Shown here one piece after another: positions 44,831-55,539 of a DNA stretch of 64,000 nucleotides. A program made the position numbers and the translations under genes. The number at the start of each line of letters is the position of its first letter. Positions within the stretch are counted from its first letter, which is position 1. The notes under the pieces were generated by a model. The model had not been told where the DNA came from. It was given only the letters and a program-made list of their open reading frames with translations, and made no database searches. This stretch comes from Alitta virens (taxonomy: Eukaryota > Annelida > Polychaeta > Phyllodocida > Nereididae): contig OW028584.1 of assembly GCA_932294295.1 (NCBI GenBank), positions 12,118,938 through 12,182,937 on the forward strand, read 5' to 3'.

Positions 44831-45078
44831 CTCACTGTCACGAGTGGGGATGCCGAGTGACCACAGATGACAAAACAATTTTTCTCTTGCTTATCCTTGT
44901 CCATACCTAATTCACTCACCGAGCGTTGTATGGATACTCGTGTTAATCCGTAGAATGCTCGTGGTTCCTCGAGATCATCCGTGACTATCTGTGGAGAGGG
45001 CTATAATTTCTTGGTGGACTCTCTACGAGTAAAATTGTTTACCTATTTATGGGAATCAGTCGGGAGTCACTCGATAAT
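44831..45078. other. Unassigned sequence left of the Harbinger-like element
   Basis: Rich in ACTCG and GAGTG words (CACGAGTGG, CACTCACCGAG, ATACTCGTG, GAGTCACTCG), giving many short potential hairpins. GGGCTATAATT near 44999 recalls the GGGCTATCACATT reverse-complement edge at the far right of the satellite (54830). Whether it belongs to the transposon's left end is unclear. Confidence 0.3.
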
Positions 45079-45330
45079 ATCACATTTGATGGAAATGTCA
45101 TCTCTAATAAGTACCAATATCACATATGGGTAGCAAAGTCACATAAAAAAAAACATATTAGAAACTTATACTAAAGATTGCAATTTGCCTCATTGTTTTT
45201 TTTTTGTTAAAAAAAACTAGTTTATTTGGTCTTCTCCTCTCTAAGCCCATTGGTTCTTAAGGAAAAAAAAAAATTCAATGTTGATGATATAAAATTATTT
45301 TGTGAGACATAGCAATGACGTACCCAGGGC
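45079..45330. repeat. Left inverted arm of the Harbinger-like element
   Basis: It runs from ATCACATTTGATGG through CATATGGGTAGCAAAGTCAC, TGCAATTTGCCTCATTG, TTTGGTCTTCTCCTCTCTAA and GAGACATAGCAATGACGTAC to CCAGGGC. It is near-identical in reverse complement to 48006..48270, with differences mainly in A/T run lengths and one 13-bp indel. The high identity points to recent mobility, or to gene conversion between the arms. Confidence 0.92.
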
Positions 45331-45737
45331 GGATAAACCCGAGTGCTGGTGGCTATTAAAGCTCCGCAGGGCATCTTCAGCCATAATTTCAAAGATATCA
45401 CATCACTGCATTATACAGCTCCTGACAAAACTATGGCACTGCATTAATGTGGAGTAAATGATAAGAATGTTTGAAGGAAGGGCAGAAAGAAAGTGGAAAC
45501 AGGGGACATTTTTGTTTTTGATTTGTCAACACAAAATGGGTACATGGTGTGCTTTTTTGGGGAGGAATTGGTGGCCTTGAAAAAAGCCAATAGATGTAGA
45601 AGTGATGAGGACATTTCCAGGAAGGGTAGAAGCAGGCAGATCCTCCGAGGGAATGTCTGGGTGGTCCTAGAGATGCAGAGGCCGTCGACACAGAACTTAG
45701 AACTATGCAAAGAAGGTCCAGCTGAACAGTTGAAAAG
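45331..45737. other. Interior of the Harbinger-like element, unassigned
   Basis: A plus-strand frame of about 82 codons (45493..45741) and an overlapping minus-strand frame are both open. Harbinger elements usually carry a second Myb/SANT-like gene (family knowledge), but I cannot recognise one here. Confidence 0.35.
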
Positions 45738-46695
45738 ATAAGAGATAAGAGATAAGAGATAAGATATAAGATATAAGATAAGATAAGATAAGATAAGACT
45801 TCATTAATAGTCGGAGGTGCAAGACATAACCATAAAACATAAGCTATAAAGCGTTTAGCCGACTGGTGAAAATACTTAACTACTCAATGATCATAAATTA
45901 TTTTGCTGACAGATTATACATAATCCACAATTACATCTTTCCAAGGAATTACAACGTCTTAATAAATCTTTGAACTTAGCTAAATCATCTACTTGTTTTA
46001 GTTTAACAGGTAAGGAATTCCAAATCAAAGCACCTTGATATATAATAGATCTGAAACCATATTGCATAGTGTTGTAAACAGGCTTCACTAGCTTAAGATT
46101 ATCTCTCATCTCATATGGCATAATCTGCCAAATGAAGAATGAACTTGTCATAGGTTTTGCCAAGTCATGGAGTACTTTGTAAACAAATTCCGCTGGACTA
46201 GTTTTCCTTGTTACATAAAGCATTTTTTTGCATGTTCTTTCTAGCAGGTGGTTGTATCGGCTATCATAATCATTGCAAACTAATCGTATTGCTCTCTTAT
46301 TTAGTTTCTCAAGTTTCTTGTTTTGTCCTGTAGTGAAAGTATTATATACAACTGTACAATAGACAAAATTAGACAAGATGAATGATTCATATATTCGGAG
46401 TTCACTTGTGTAATCAATGTGTTTGCATAATCTTTGGAGTGCATTAATTTGTTTTGCTGCCTTTTTGCTGATAATTGATACATGGCAGTCAAAATTTAGT
46501 TTGTACTCAATGTTGATACCTAACAGCTTAACAACAGATTCAGACTGTATTTTTTGATTGTCAATCTCAAAATCTATGGAAACATTTTCTCTACTCAGAC
46601 ATATCGCTTGGAATTTAGATGCATTTGCTTTCATAAAATTATTTTTGAACCATGAAATTGCTCGATAAATCATATGCATGTAACTTAGCAATTAA
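45738..46695 (-). mobile_element. 5'-truncated LINE nested in the Harbinger-like element
   Basis: A 266-codon open tail of a reverse transcriptase ORF (45891..46691) is followed on the minus strand by a short 3' UTR. It ends in a (TTATC)n tail (45738..45795). It lies between the transposase relic and the left arm, in the same orientation as the transposase. Confidence 0.85.
45891..46691 (-). CDS. LINE reverse transcriptase, C-terminal fragment (266 codons, open)
   Basis: It begins just after the catalytic core (ISWFKNNFMKANASKFQAIC) and contains VVKLLGINIEYKLNFDCHVS, the thumb-like segment of CR1-type LINE ORF2 proteins. It has QINALQRLCKHI and ends with GALIWNSLPVKLKQVDDLAK and a Cys-rich terminus (CNCGLCIIC). 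The amino-terminal endonuclease and RT core are absent through 5' truncation. The frame is uninterrupted, so insertion was relatively recent. It is not functional alone. Confidence 0.85.
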   Translation of the reverse strand: MLSYMHMIYRAISWFKNNFMKANASKFQAICLSRENVSIDFEIDNQKIQSESVVKLLGINIEYKLNFDCHVSIISKKAAKQINALQRLCKHIDYTSELRIYESFILSNFVYCTVVYNTFTTGQNKKLEKLNKRAIRLVCNDYDSRYNHLLERTCKKMLYVTRKTSPAEFVYKVLHDLAKPMTSSFFIWQIMPYEMRDNLKLVKPVYNTMQYGFRSIIYQGALIWNSLPVKLKQVDDLAKFKDLLRRCNSLERCNCGLCIICQQNNL

Positions 46696-46734
46696 TCTAT
46701 GGATAATGAAGAGGATACAAATTCAAAAATTCGC

Positions 46735-47395
46735 TAAAAGCATGGTCGACTGGGATGCAGATGAACCTGATTCGCTAAATCTTCTCGTTCTGCCAAGGAA
46801 CACTTCCGGCTGGAGAGCTGAAATATTCAAGCAAGTAGAGCCTCTGCTTCTTGGCATGCTCCGTGCTGAAGTTGGCCCGGACTGCATCCGCCATGTCAGC
46901 CAGATTGGTACTCTCCCTCCAGGAACCTGGAACAACTTCATGGCTGTCTGGTACCTCTTGATCCAAGACTAGAGCATCAGCAGCTGGAGCAGGGTACCTC
47001 TACCTGAGCAGATTGTGAAGATAGCAGCAGGCCAGGATGATGGTGGTGACCCTTTTGGATGACTGTGGCAGACATCTGAAACATGAAGCAAGGAGACCAA
47101 AGGCATTCTCCACAACTCTTCTAGCTCTGAAGAGGCAGTAGTTGAAGATGATGTCAGATTCCTCTGTGGGATGGGCTTCATCATCCAGCTTTGAAAGGGA
47201 ATGGCCTCATCATCCACAATGAAGTAAGCCATATCCTGGTCATCATTGGGAAGAGGCTCAGGAGGAGGTAATCCAAGGGTCCCATTTTCCAAGGCTTCCC
47301 TGAGGTCAGTTCTGCCAAAAAGACCTCCATCTGAACTTGGGAGAAATGAAACCAGGAGAGGACACTGAGGTACATCAAACGAAGAATCACTGTCT
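46735..47395 (-). pseudogene. PIF/Harbinger transposase remnant
   Basis: In order on the minus strand: SSDGGLFGRTDLREALENG and GTLGLPPPEPLPNDD, then YFIVDDEAIPF and WMMKPIPQRNLT. After a frame change comes IFNYCLFRARRVVENAFGLL, with the conserved Glu in VVEN, then TTIILACCYLHNLLR. An in-frame stop follows, then SWRESTNLADM..AKKQRLYLLEYF and GSVPWQNEKI. This is the diagnostic C-terminal half of Harbinger (HARBI1-like) DDE transposases. At least one frameshift near 47150 and one stop near 47000 inactivate it, and the amino-terminal half is missing. Confidence 0.85.
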
Positions 47396-47399
47396 CGAC

Positions 47400-48005
47400 A
47401 AAAGCTTAATGACTGAAGGAACCACCCCTAATTGGTGGGTAATTGTGCAACAATATGCAAGAAATATACATTTTTATCAGTTTTCAAGAATATTCCATGA
47501 TATACATAATTTGGTTATTCTGAGAGCTGAAGCACTAAAAACACACACTGAATATGATAGTAGATGGACAACAACCTTATGGAAAATACATTGAAATTCA
47601 GATGCATAGTTGTTAAGTAATTTGTGTTTATGCCAACAAAGTGTGTGTTGCTTATCTTATTATAAATATTTAGTAGAAATACCACAGCAAGCCTTGAATA
47701 TAGGTTATATCATTTTGTTGGCCAGAAGTTTTACTTTTGTCTTAGCATAATTTGATTGTGTGGGTATTTGTGGGTTTTATATAATGGCAGTGAAAGACAC
47801 ATTCTTAAATCAGTCACCTCTATTTTCTTATTACTATATCTTCACAAAAATGGTTGATTTTCACGGGAGAAATCTCTAATTTTAGATCACAAAACATAGC
47901 TTTTCGTGGGAATAAGTACATAGAAGCATTTCTGCCTAGGAGAGTTCCTGCTAATTAGAAGGAGATTGGACTCCGACGCTGATTGTACATGAAAGGGCTT
48001 TTATT
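47400..48005. other. Interior of the Harbinger-like element, AT-rich
   Basis: No ORF or repeat recognised between the transposase relic and the right arm. Confidence 0.4.
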
Positions 48006-48270
48006 GCCCTGGGTACGTCATTGCTATGTCTCACAATATAATTTTATATCATCAGCATTGAATTTTTTTTTAATCCTTAAAAACCAATGGGCTTAGAGAG
48101 GAGAAGACCAAATAAACTATTTTTTTTAACAAAAAAAAACAATGAGGCAAATTGCAATCTTTAGTATAAGTTTCTAATATGTTTTTTTTTCCATGATTTT
48201 TTTTATGTGACTTTGCTACCCATATGTGATATTGGTACTTATTGGAGATGACATTTCCATCAAATGTGAT
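48006..48270. repeat. Right inverted arm of the Harbinger-like element
   Basis: Reverse complement of 45079..45330. It starts GCCCTGGGTACGTCATTGC and ends with the first satellite-type unit (ATTGGAGATGACATTTCCAT), which passes directly into the array. It has an extra CATGATTTTTTTT-type segment relative to the left arm. Confidence 0.92.
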
Positions 48271-51200
48271 ATTGGTACCGTTTGGTGATGACATTTCGAT
48301 CAAATGTGATATTGATACCTATTGGTGATGACATTTCGATCATATGTGATATTGGTACCTATTGGTAATGACATTTCAATCAAATGTAATATTGGTACCT
48401 ATTGGTAATGACATTTCGATCAAATGTAATATTGGTACCTATTGGTGATGACATTTCGATCATATGTGATATTGGTACCTATTGGTGATGAAATTTCGAT
48501 CAAATGTGATATTGGTACCTATTGGTGATGACATTTCCATCAAATGTGATATTGATACCTATAGGTGATGAAATTTCTATCAAATGTGATATTGGTACCT
48601 ATTGGTGATGATATTTCGATGTGATATTAGTACCTATTGGTGATGACATTTCGATCAAATGTAATATTGGTACCTATTGGTGATGACATTTCGATCATAT
48701 GTGATATTAGTACCTATTGGTGATGACATTTCTATCAAATGTGATATTGGTACCTATAGGTGATGACATTTCGATCAAATGTGATATTAGTACCTATTGG
48801 TGATGACATTTCGATGTGATATTGGTACCTATTGGTGATGACATTTCGATCAAATGTGATATTAGTACCTATTGGTGATGACATTTCCATCAAATGTGAT
48901 ATTGGTACCTATAGGTGATGACATTTCTATCAAATGTGATATTGGTACCTATTGGTGATGACATTTCGATCAAATGTGATATTAGTACCTATTGGTGATG
49001 ACATTTCCATCAAATGTGATATTGGTACCTATTGGTGATGAAATTTCGATCAAATGTGATATTAGTACCTATTGGTGATGACATTTCTATCAAATGTGAT
49101 ATTGGTAACTATTGGTGATGACATTTCCATCAAATGTGATATTAGTACCTATTGGTGATGACATTTCTATCAAATGTGATATTGGTACCTAATGGTGATG
49201 ACATTTCCATCAAATGTGATATTAGTACCTATTAGTGATGACATTTCTATCAAATGTGATATTGGAACCTATTAGTGATGACATTTCTATCAAATGTGAT
49301 ATTAGTACCTATTGGTGATGACATTTCTATCAAATGTGATATTAGTACCTATAGGTGATGAAATTTCTATCAAATGTGATATTGGTACCTATTGGTGATG
49401 ACATTTCGATGTGATATTAGTACCTATTGGTGATGACATTTCGATCAAATGTAATATTGGTTGGTACCTATTGGTGATGACATTTCGATCATATGTGATA
49501 TTAGTACCTATTGGTGATGACATTTCTATCAAATGTGATATTGGTACCTATAGGTGATGACATTTCGATCAAATGTGATATTAGTACCTATTGGTGATGA
49601 CATTTCGATGTGATATTGGTACCTATTGGTGATGACATTTCGATCAAATGTGATATTAGTACTTATTGGTGATGACATTTCCATCAAATGTGATATTGGT
49701 ACCTATAGGTGATGACATTTCTATCAAATGTGATATTGGTACCTATTGGTGATGACATTTCCATCAAATGTGATATTGATACCTATAGGTGATGAAATTT
49801 CTATCAAATGTGATATTGGTACCTATTGGTGATGACATTTCGATGTGATATTAGTACCTATTGGTGATGACATTTCCATCAAATGTGATATTAGTACCTA
49901 TTGGTGATGACATTTCGATGTGATATTGGTACCTATTGGTGATGACATTTCGATCAAATGTGATATTAGTACCTATTGGTGATGACATTTCCATCAAATG
50001 TGATATTGGTACCTATAGGTGATGACATTTCTATCAAATGTGATATTGGTACCTATTGGTGATGACATTTCGATCAAATGTGATATTAGTACCTATTGGT
50101 GATGACATTTCCATCAAATGTGATATTGGTACCTATTGGTGATGAAATTTCGATCAAATGTGATATTAGTACCTATTGGTGATGACATTTCTATCAAATG
50201 TGATATTGGTAACTATTGGTGATGACATTTCCATCAAATGTGATATTAGTACCTATTGGTGATGACATTTCTATCAAATGTGATATTGGTACCTAATGGT
50301 GATGACATTTCTATCAAATGTGATATTAGTACCTATAGGTGATGAAATTTCTATCAAATGTGATATTGGTACCTATTGGTGATGACATTTCGATGTGATA
50401 TTAGTACCTATTGGTGATGACATTTCGATCAAATGTAATATTGGTTGGTACCTATTGGTGATGACATTTCGATCATATGTGATATTAGTACCTATTGGTG
50501 ATGACATTTCTATCAAATGTGATATTGGTACCTATAGGTGATGACATTTCGATCAAATGTGATATTAGTACCTATTGGTGATGACATTTCGATGTGATAT
50601 TGGTACCTATTGGTGATGACATTTCGATCAAATGTGATATTAGTACTTATTGGTGATGACATTTCCATCAAATGTGATATTGGTACCTATAGGTGATGAC
50701 ATTTCTATCAAATGTGATATTGGTACCTATTGGTGATGACATTTCCATCAAATGTGATATTGATACCTATAGGTGATGAAATTTCTATCAAATGTGATAT
50801 TGGTACCTATTGGTGATGACATTTCGATGTGATATTAGTACCTATTGGTGATGACATTTCGATCAAATGTAATATTGGTACCTATTGGTGATGACATTTC
50901 GATCATATGTGATATTAGTACCTATTGGTGATGACATTTCTATCAAATGTGATATTAGTACCTATTGGTGATGACATTTCCATCAAATGTGATATTAGTA
51001 CTTATTGGTGATGACATTTCCATCAAATGTGATATTGGTACCTATAGGTGATGACATTTCTATCAAATGTGATATTGGTACCTATTGGTGATGACATTTC
51101 CATCAAATGTGATATTGATACCTATAGGTGATGAAATTTCTATCAAATGTGATATTGGTACCTATTGGTGATGACATTTCGATGTGATATTAGTACCTAT

Positions 51201-54200
51201 TGGTGATGACATTTCCATCAAATGTGATATTAGTACCTATTGGTGATGACATTTCGATGTGATATTGGTACCTATTGGTGATGACATTTCGATCAAATGT
51301 GATATTAGTACCTATTGGTGATGACATTTCCATCAAATGTGATATTGGTACCTATAGGTGATGACATTTCTATCAAATGTGATATTGGTACCTATTGGTG
51401 ATGACATTTCGATCAAATGTGATATTAGTACCTATTGGTGATGACATTTCCATCAAATGTGATATTGGTACCTATTGGTGATGAAATTTCGATCAAATGT
51501 GATATTAGTACCTATTGGTGATGACATTTCTATCAAATGTGATATTGGTAACTATTGGTGATGACATTTCCATCAAATGTGATATTAGTACCTATTGGTG
51601 ATGACATTTCTATCAAATGTGATATTGGTACCTAATGGTGATGACATTTCTATCAAATGTGATATTAGTACCTATAGGTGATGAAATTTCTATCAAATGT
51701 GATATTGGTACCTATTGGTGATGACATTTCGATGTGATATTAGTACCTATTGGTGATGACATTTCGATCAAATGTAATATTGGTTGGTACCTATTGGTGA
51801 TGACATTTCGATCATATGTGATATTAGTACCTATTGGTGATGACATTTCTATCAAATGTGATATTGGTACCTATAGGTGATGACATTTCGATCAAATGTG
51901 ATATTAGTACCTATTGGTGATGACATTTCGATGTGATATTGGTACCTATTGGTGATGACATTTCGATCAAATGTGATATTAGTACTTATTGGTGATGACA
52001 TTTCCATCAAATGTGATATTGGTACCTATAGGTGATGACATTTCTATCAAATGTGATATTGGTACCTATTGGTGATGACATTTCGATGTGATATTAGTAC
52101 CTATTGGTGATGACATTTCGATCAAATGTAATATTGGTACCTATTGGTGATGACATTTCCATCAAATGTGATATTGATACCTATAGGTGATGAAATTTCT
52201 ATCAAATGTGATATTGGTACCTATTGGTGATGACATTTCGATGTGATATTAGTACCTATTGGTGATGACATTTCGATCAAATGTAATATTGGTACCTATT
52301 GGTGATGACATTTCGATCATATGTGATATTAGTACCTATTGGTGATGACATTTCTATCAAATGTGATATTAGTACCTATTGGTGATGACATTTCCATCAA
52401 ATGTGATATTGGTACCTATTGGTGATGAAATTTCGATCAAATGTGATATTAGTACCTATTGGTGATGACATTTCTATCAAATGTGATATTGGTACCTATC
52501 AGTGATGACATTTCCATCAAATGTGATATTAGTACCTATTGGTGATGACATTTCTATCAAATGTGATATTGGTACCTAATGTTGATGACATTTCCATCAA
52601 ATGTGATATTGGTACCTATTAGTGATGACATTTCTATCAAATGTGATATTGGAACCTATTAGTGATGACATTTCTATCAAATGTGATATTAGTACCTATT
52701 GGTGATGACATTTCTATCAAATGTGATATTAGTACCTATTGGTGATGACATTTCCATCAAATGTGATATTGGTACCTATTGGTGATGACATTTCGATCAA
52801 ATGTGATATTAGTACCTATTGGTGATGACATTTCCATCAAATGTGATATTGGTACCTATTGGTGATGACATTTCGATCAAATGTGATATTGGTATCTATT
52901 GGTGATGACATTTCTATCAAATGTGATATTAGTACCTATTGGTGATGACATTTCGATCAAATGTGATATTAGTACCTATTGGTGATGACATTTCCATCAA
53001 ATGTGATATTGGTACCTATTGGTGATGACATTTCCATCAAATGTGATATTAGTACCTATTGGTGATGACATTTCTATCAAATGTGATATTGGTACCTATT
53101 GGTGATGACATTTCGATCAAATGTGATATTAGTACCTATTGGTGATGACATTTCGATCATATGTGATATTGGTACCTATTGGTGATGACATTTCGATGTG
53201 ATATTGGTACCTATTGGTGATGACATTTCGATCAAATGTGATATTAGTATCAAATGTGATATTGGTACATATTGGAGATGACATTTCCATCAAATGTGAT
53301 ATTGGTACCTATTGTTGATGACATTTCGATCATATGTGATATTGGTACTTAGTGGTGATGACATTTCGATCAAATGTGATATTGGTACCTATTGGTGATG
53401 ACATTTCGATCATATGTGATATTGGTACCTATTGGTGATGACATTTCGATCAAATGTGATATTGGTACCTATTGGTGATGACATTTCCATCAAATGTGAT
53501 ATTGATACCTAATGGTGATGAAATTTCTATCAAATGTGATATTGGTACCTATTGGTGATGACATTTCGATGTGATATTAGTACCTATTGGTGATGACATT
53601 TCGATCAAATGTAATATTGGTACCTATTGGTGATGACATTTTGATCATATGTGATATTAGTACCTATTGGTGATGACATTTCGATCAAATGTGATATTAA
53701 TACCTATTGGTGATGACATTTCGATGTGATATTGGTACCTATTGGTGATGACATTTCGATCAAATGTGATATTAGTACCTATTGGTGATGACATTTCCAT
53801 CAAATGTGATATTGGTACCTATAGGTGATGACATTTCTATCAAATGTGATATTGGTACCTATTGGTGATGACATTTCGATCAAATGTGATATTAGTACCT
53901 ATTGGTGATGACATTTCCATCAAATGTGATATTGGTACCTATTGGTGATGAAATTTCGATCAAATGTGATATTAGTACCTATTGGTGATGACATTTCTAT
54001 CAAATGTGATATTGGTACCTATTGGTGATGACATTTCCATCAAATGTGATATTAGTACCTATTGGTGATGACATTTCTATCAAATGTGATATTGGTACCT
54101 AATGGTGATGACATTTCCATCAAATGTGATATTAGTACCTATTAGTGATGACATTTCTATCAAATGTGATATTGGAACCTATTAGTGATGACATTTCTAT

Positions 54201-54830
54201 CAAATGTGATATTAGTACCTATTGGTGATGACATTTCTATCAAATGTGATATTAGTACCTATTGGTGATGACATTTCGATCAAATGTGATATTAGTACCT
54301 ATTGGTGATGACATTTCCATCAAATGTGATATTGGTACCTATTGGTGATGACATTTCGATCAAATGTGATATTGGTATCTATTGGTGATGACATTTCGAT
54401 CAAATGTGATATTGGTACCTATTGGTGATGACATTTCGATCAAATGTGATATTAGTACCTATTGGTGATGACATTTCTATCAAATGTGATATTGGTACCT
54501 ATTGGTGATGACATTTCGATCAAATGTGATATTAGTACCTATTGGTGATGACATTTCGATCATATGTGATATTGGTACCTATTGGTGATGACATTTCGAT
54601 GTGATATTGGTACCTATTGGTGATGACATTTCGATCAAATGTGATATTAGTATCAAATGTGATATTGGTACATATTGGAGATGACATTTCCATCAAATGT
54701 GATATTGGTACCTATTGGTGATGACATTTCGATCATATGTGATATTGGTACTTATTGGTGATGACATTTCGATCAAATGTGATATTGGTACCTATTGGTG
54801 ATGACATTTCCATCAAATGTGATAGCCCAA
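48222..54830. repeat. 40-bp satellite array, about 6.6 kb (roughly 160 units)
   Basis: Consensus unit: GATGACATTTCGATCAAATG followed by TGATATTGGTACCTATTGGT. Common variants are GG/AG before TACC (GGTACC or AGTACC), C/G/T at the TTTCxATC position, TATAGG for TATTGG, and a 35-bp unit lacking CAAAT. Both strands are full of stop codons, so no ORFs arise. Larger segments of about 0.8-1.4 kb are themselves repeated almost perfectly. The right edge is TCAAATGTGATAGCCC at 54830. Confidence 0.97.
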
Positions 54831-55058
54831 ATGTTTATCTCTTCTATTTGTGTTATAAAGCGTATCTCATGCAGATTTGAAATTGATATTGTTTGTCCCT
54901 TTGACCCCAGTGTCCCCTATCACAAAACAATGGTCATCTGATCTGCTAATCCCAAATAAAAACCACAGCAAAATACATGCAGTAACTTAGATACCTTATA
55001 TCCGGCGTGCTTTGTATATAACTGTGAGTGCAATCTCCTAGCCACACACTCTGGTTCT
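54831..55058. other. Unique sequence between satellite and SOUL gene
   Basis: No repeat recognised. If a 5'-UTR exon and promoter of the SOUL gene lie close by, this is the most likely place to the right of the array. Confidence 0.3.
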
Positions 55059-55196
55059 TTCAAGTAAGCAAGTAAGTGAGTACATAAGTAAGTAAAAACA
55101 AAAGTAAGTAAGTGGGTAACTAAGCAAGTAAGTAAGTAAGTCAGTCAGTCAGTCAGTCAGTCAGTCAGTCGGCAAGTAAGTAAGTAAGTACATTTA
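55059..55196. repeat. (AAGT)n/(CAGT)n microsatellite
   Basis: Runs of AAGT are interrupted by GAGT, CAAG and GGGT, then eight or so CAGT repeats, then AAGT again. It lies about 230 bp upstream of the SOUL start codon. Confidence 0.9.
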
Positions 55197-55422
55197 CTAT
55201 CTATTTATGTGCAACAATTAAAATATAATAATTGTTGAAGTATTTTCTAAAGTAATAATAATGATCAGCAAAAAAATAAAAAAGAACAAAAGTGCTGAAA
55301 GAAATAGATAAACCGTAAAAAGGATAAAGATCAGAAACACAAATGGAAATTCAGTTAATATGATTACAATTGTGAAGTGAATTGGTTTTGCTTGTACTAT
55401 TTTGTTTTCAGAGCATCGCGAC

Positions 55423-55539
55423 ATGGGGTCGACATCCATCCTTGTCCTGCTCACCCTCCTAGGTCTCTCTTCAGCAGCATCACCGAGCTTCTGTCGGGGC
55501 AAAGTATGTCCCCCATTTACAGTCATGGGCTCTACTGAG
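55423..55539 (+). CDS. SOUL-family gene, coding exon 1 (signal peptide)
   Basis: ATG at 55423 in a good context (G at -3, G at +4) encodes the signal peptide and the start of the domain. The donor is GAG|GTAAG. A strong 3' splice-site-like tract (TACTATTTTGTTTTCAG) ends at 55411, only 11 nt before the ATG, so a non-coding 5' exon probably lies upstream. Confidence 0.82.

Larger units (their letters stand above)
45079..54830 (-). mobile_element. PIF/Harbinger-like transposon with long inverted arms and a satellite-expanded right end
   Basis: Inverted arms (45079..45330 and 48006..48270) enclose about 2.7 kb holding a decayed Harbinger transposase (46735..47395) and a nested LINE (45738..46695). 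The outermost part of each arm is one 40-bp unit (ATCACATTTGATGGAAATGT and onward). On the right this unit continues as about 160 tandem copies up to 54830; on the left there is one. Assignment to PIF/Harbinger rests on the transposase fragment. I infer that the arms belong to the same element from symmetry. Outer target duplications were not identified. Confidence 0.65.

Noticed and set aside
45431..45741. Second (Myb/SANT-like) gene of the Harbinger element
   Set aside because: Both strands are open over about 80 codons, but I see no tryptophan-repeat or other diagnostic motif.
48070..48303. 77-codon minus-strand open frame at the right arm
   Set aside because: It spans the inverted arm and the first satellite units, is not matched by an equivalent intact frame in the left arm, and has no domain.
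48222..54830. CRISPR-like array
   Set aside because: Units are contiguous with no unique spacers, the context is eukaryotic, and the variation is that of a satellite.
55218..55526. Minus-strand open frame over the SOUL first exon
   Set aside because: It is antisense to a well-supported signal-peptide exon and has a hydrophobic low-complexity translation.
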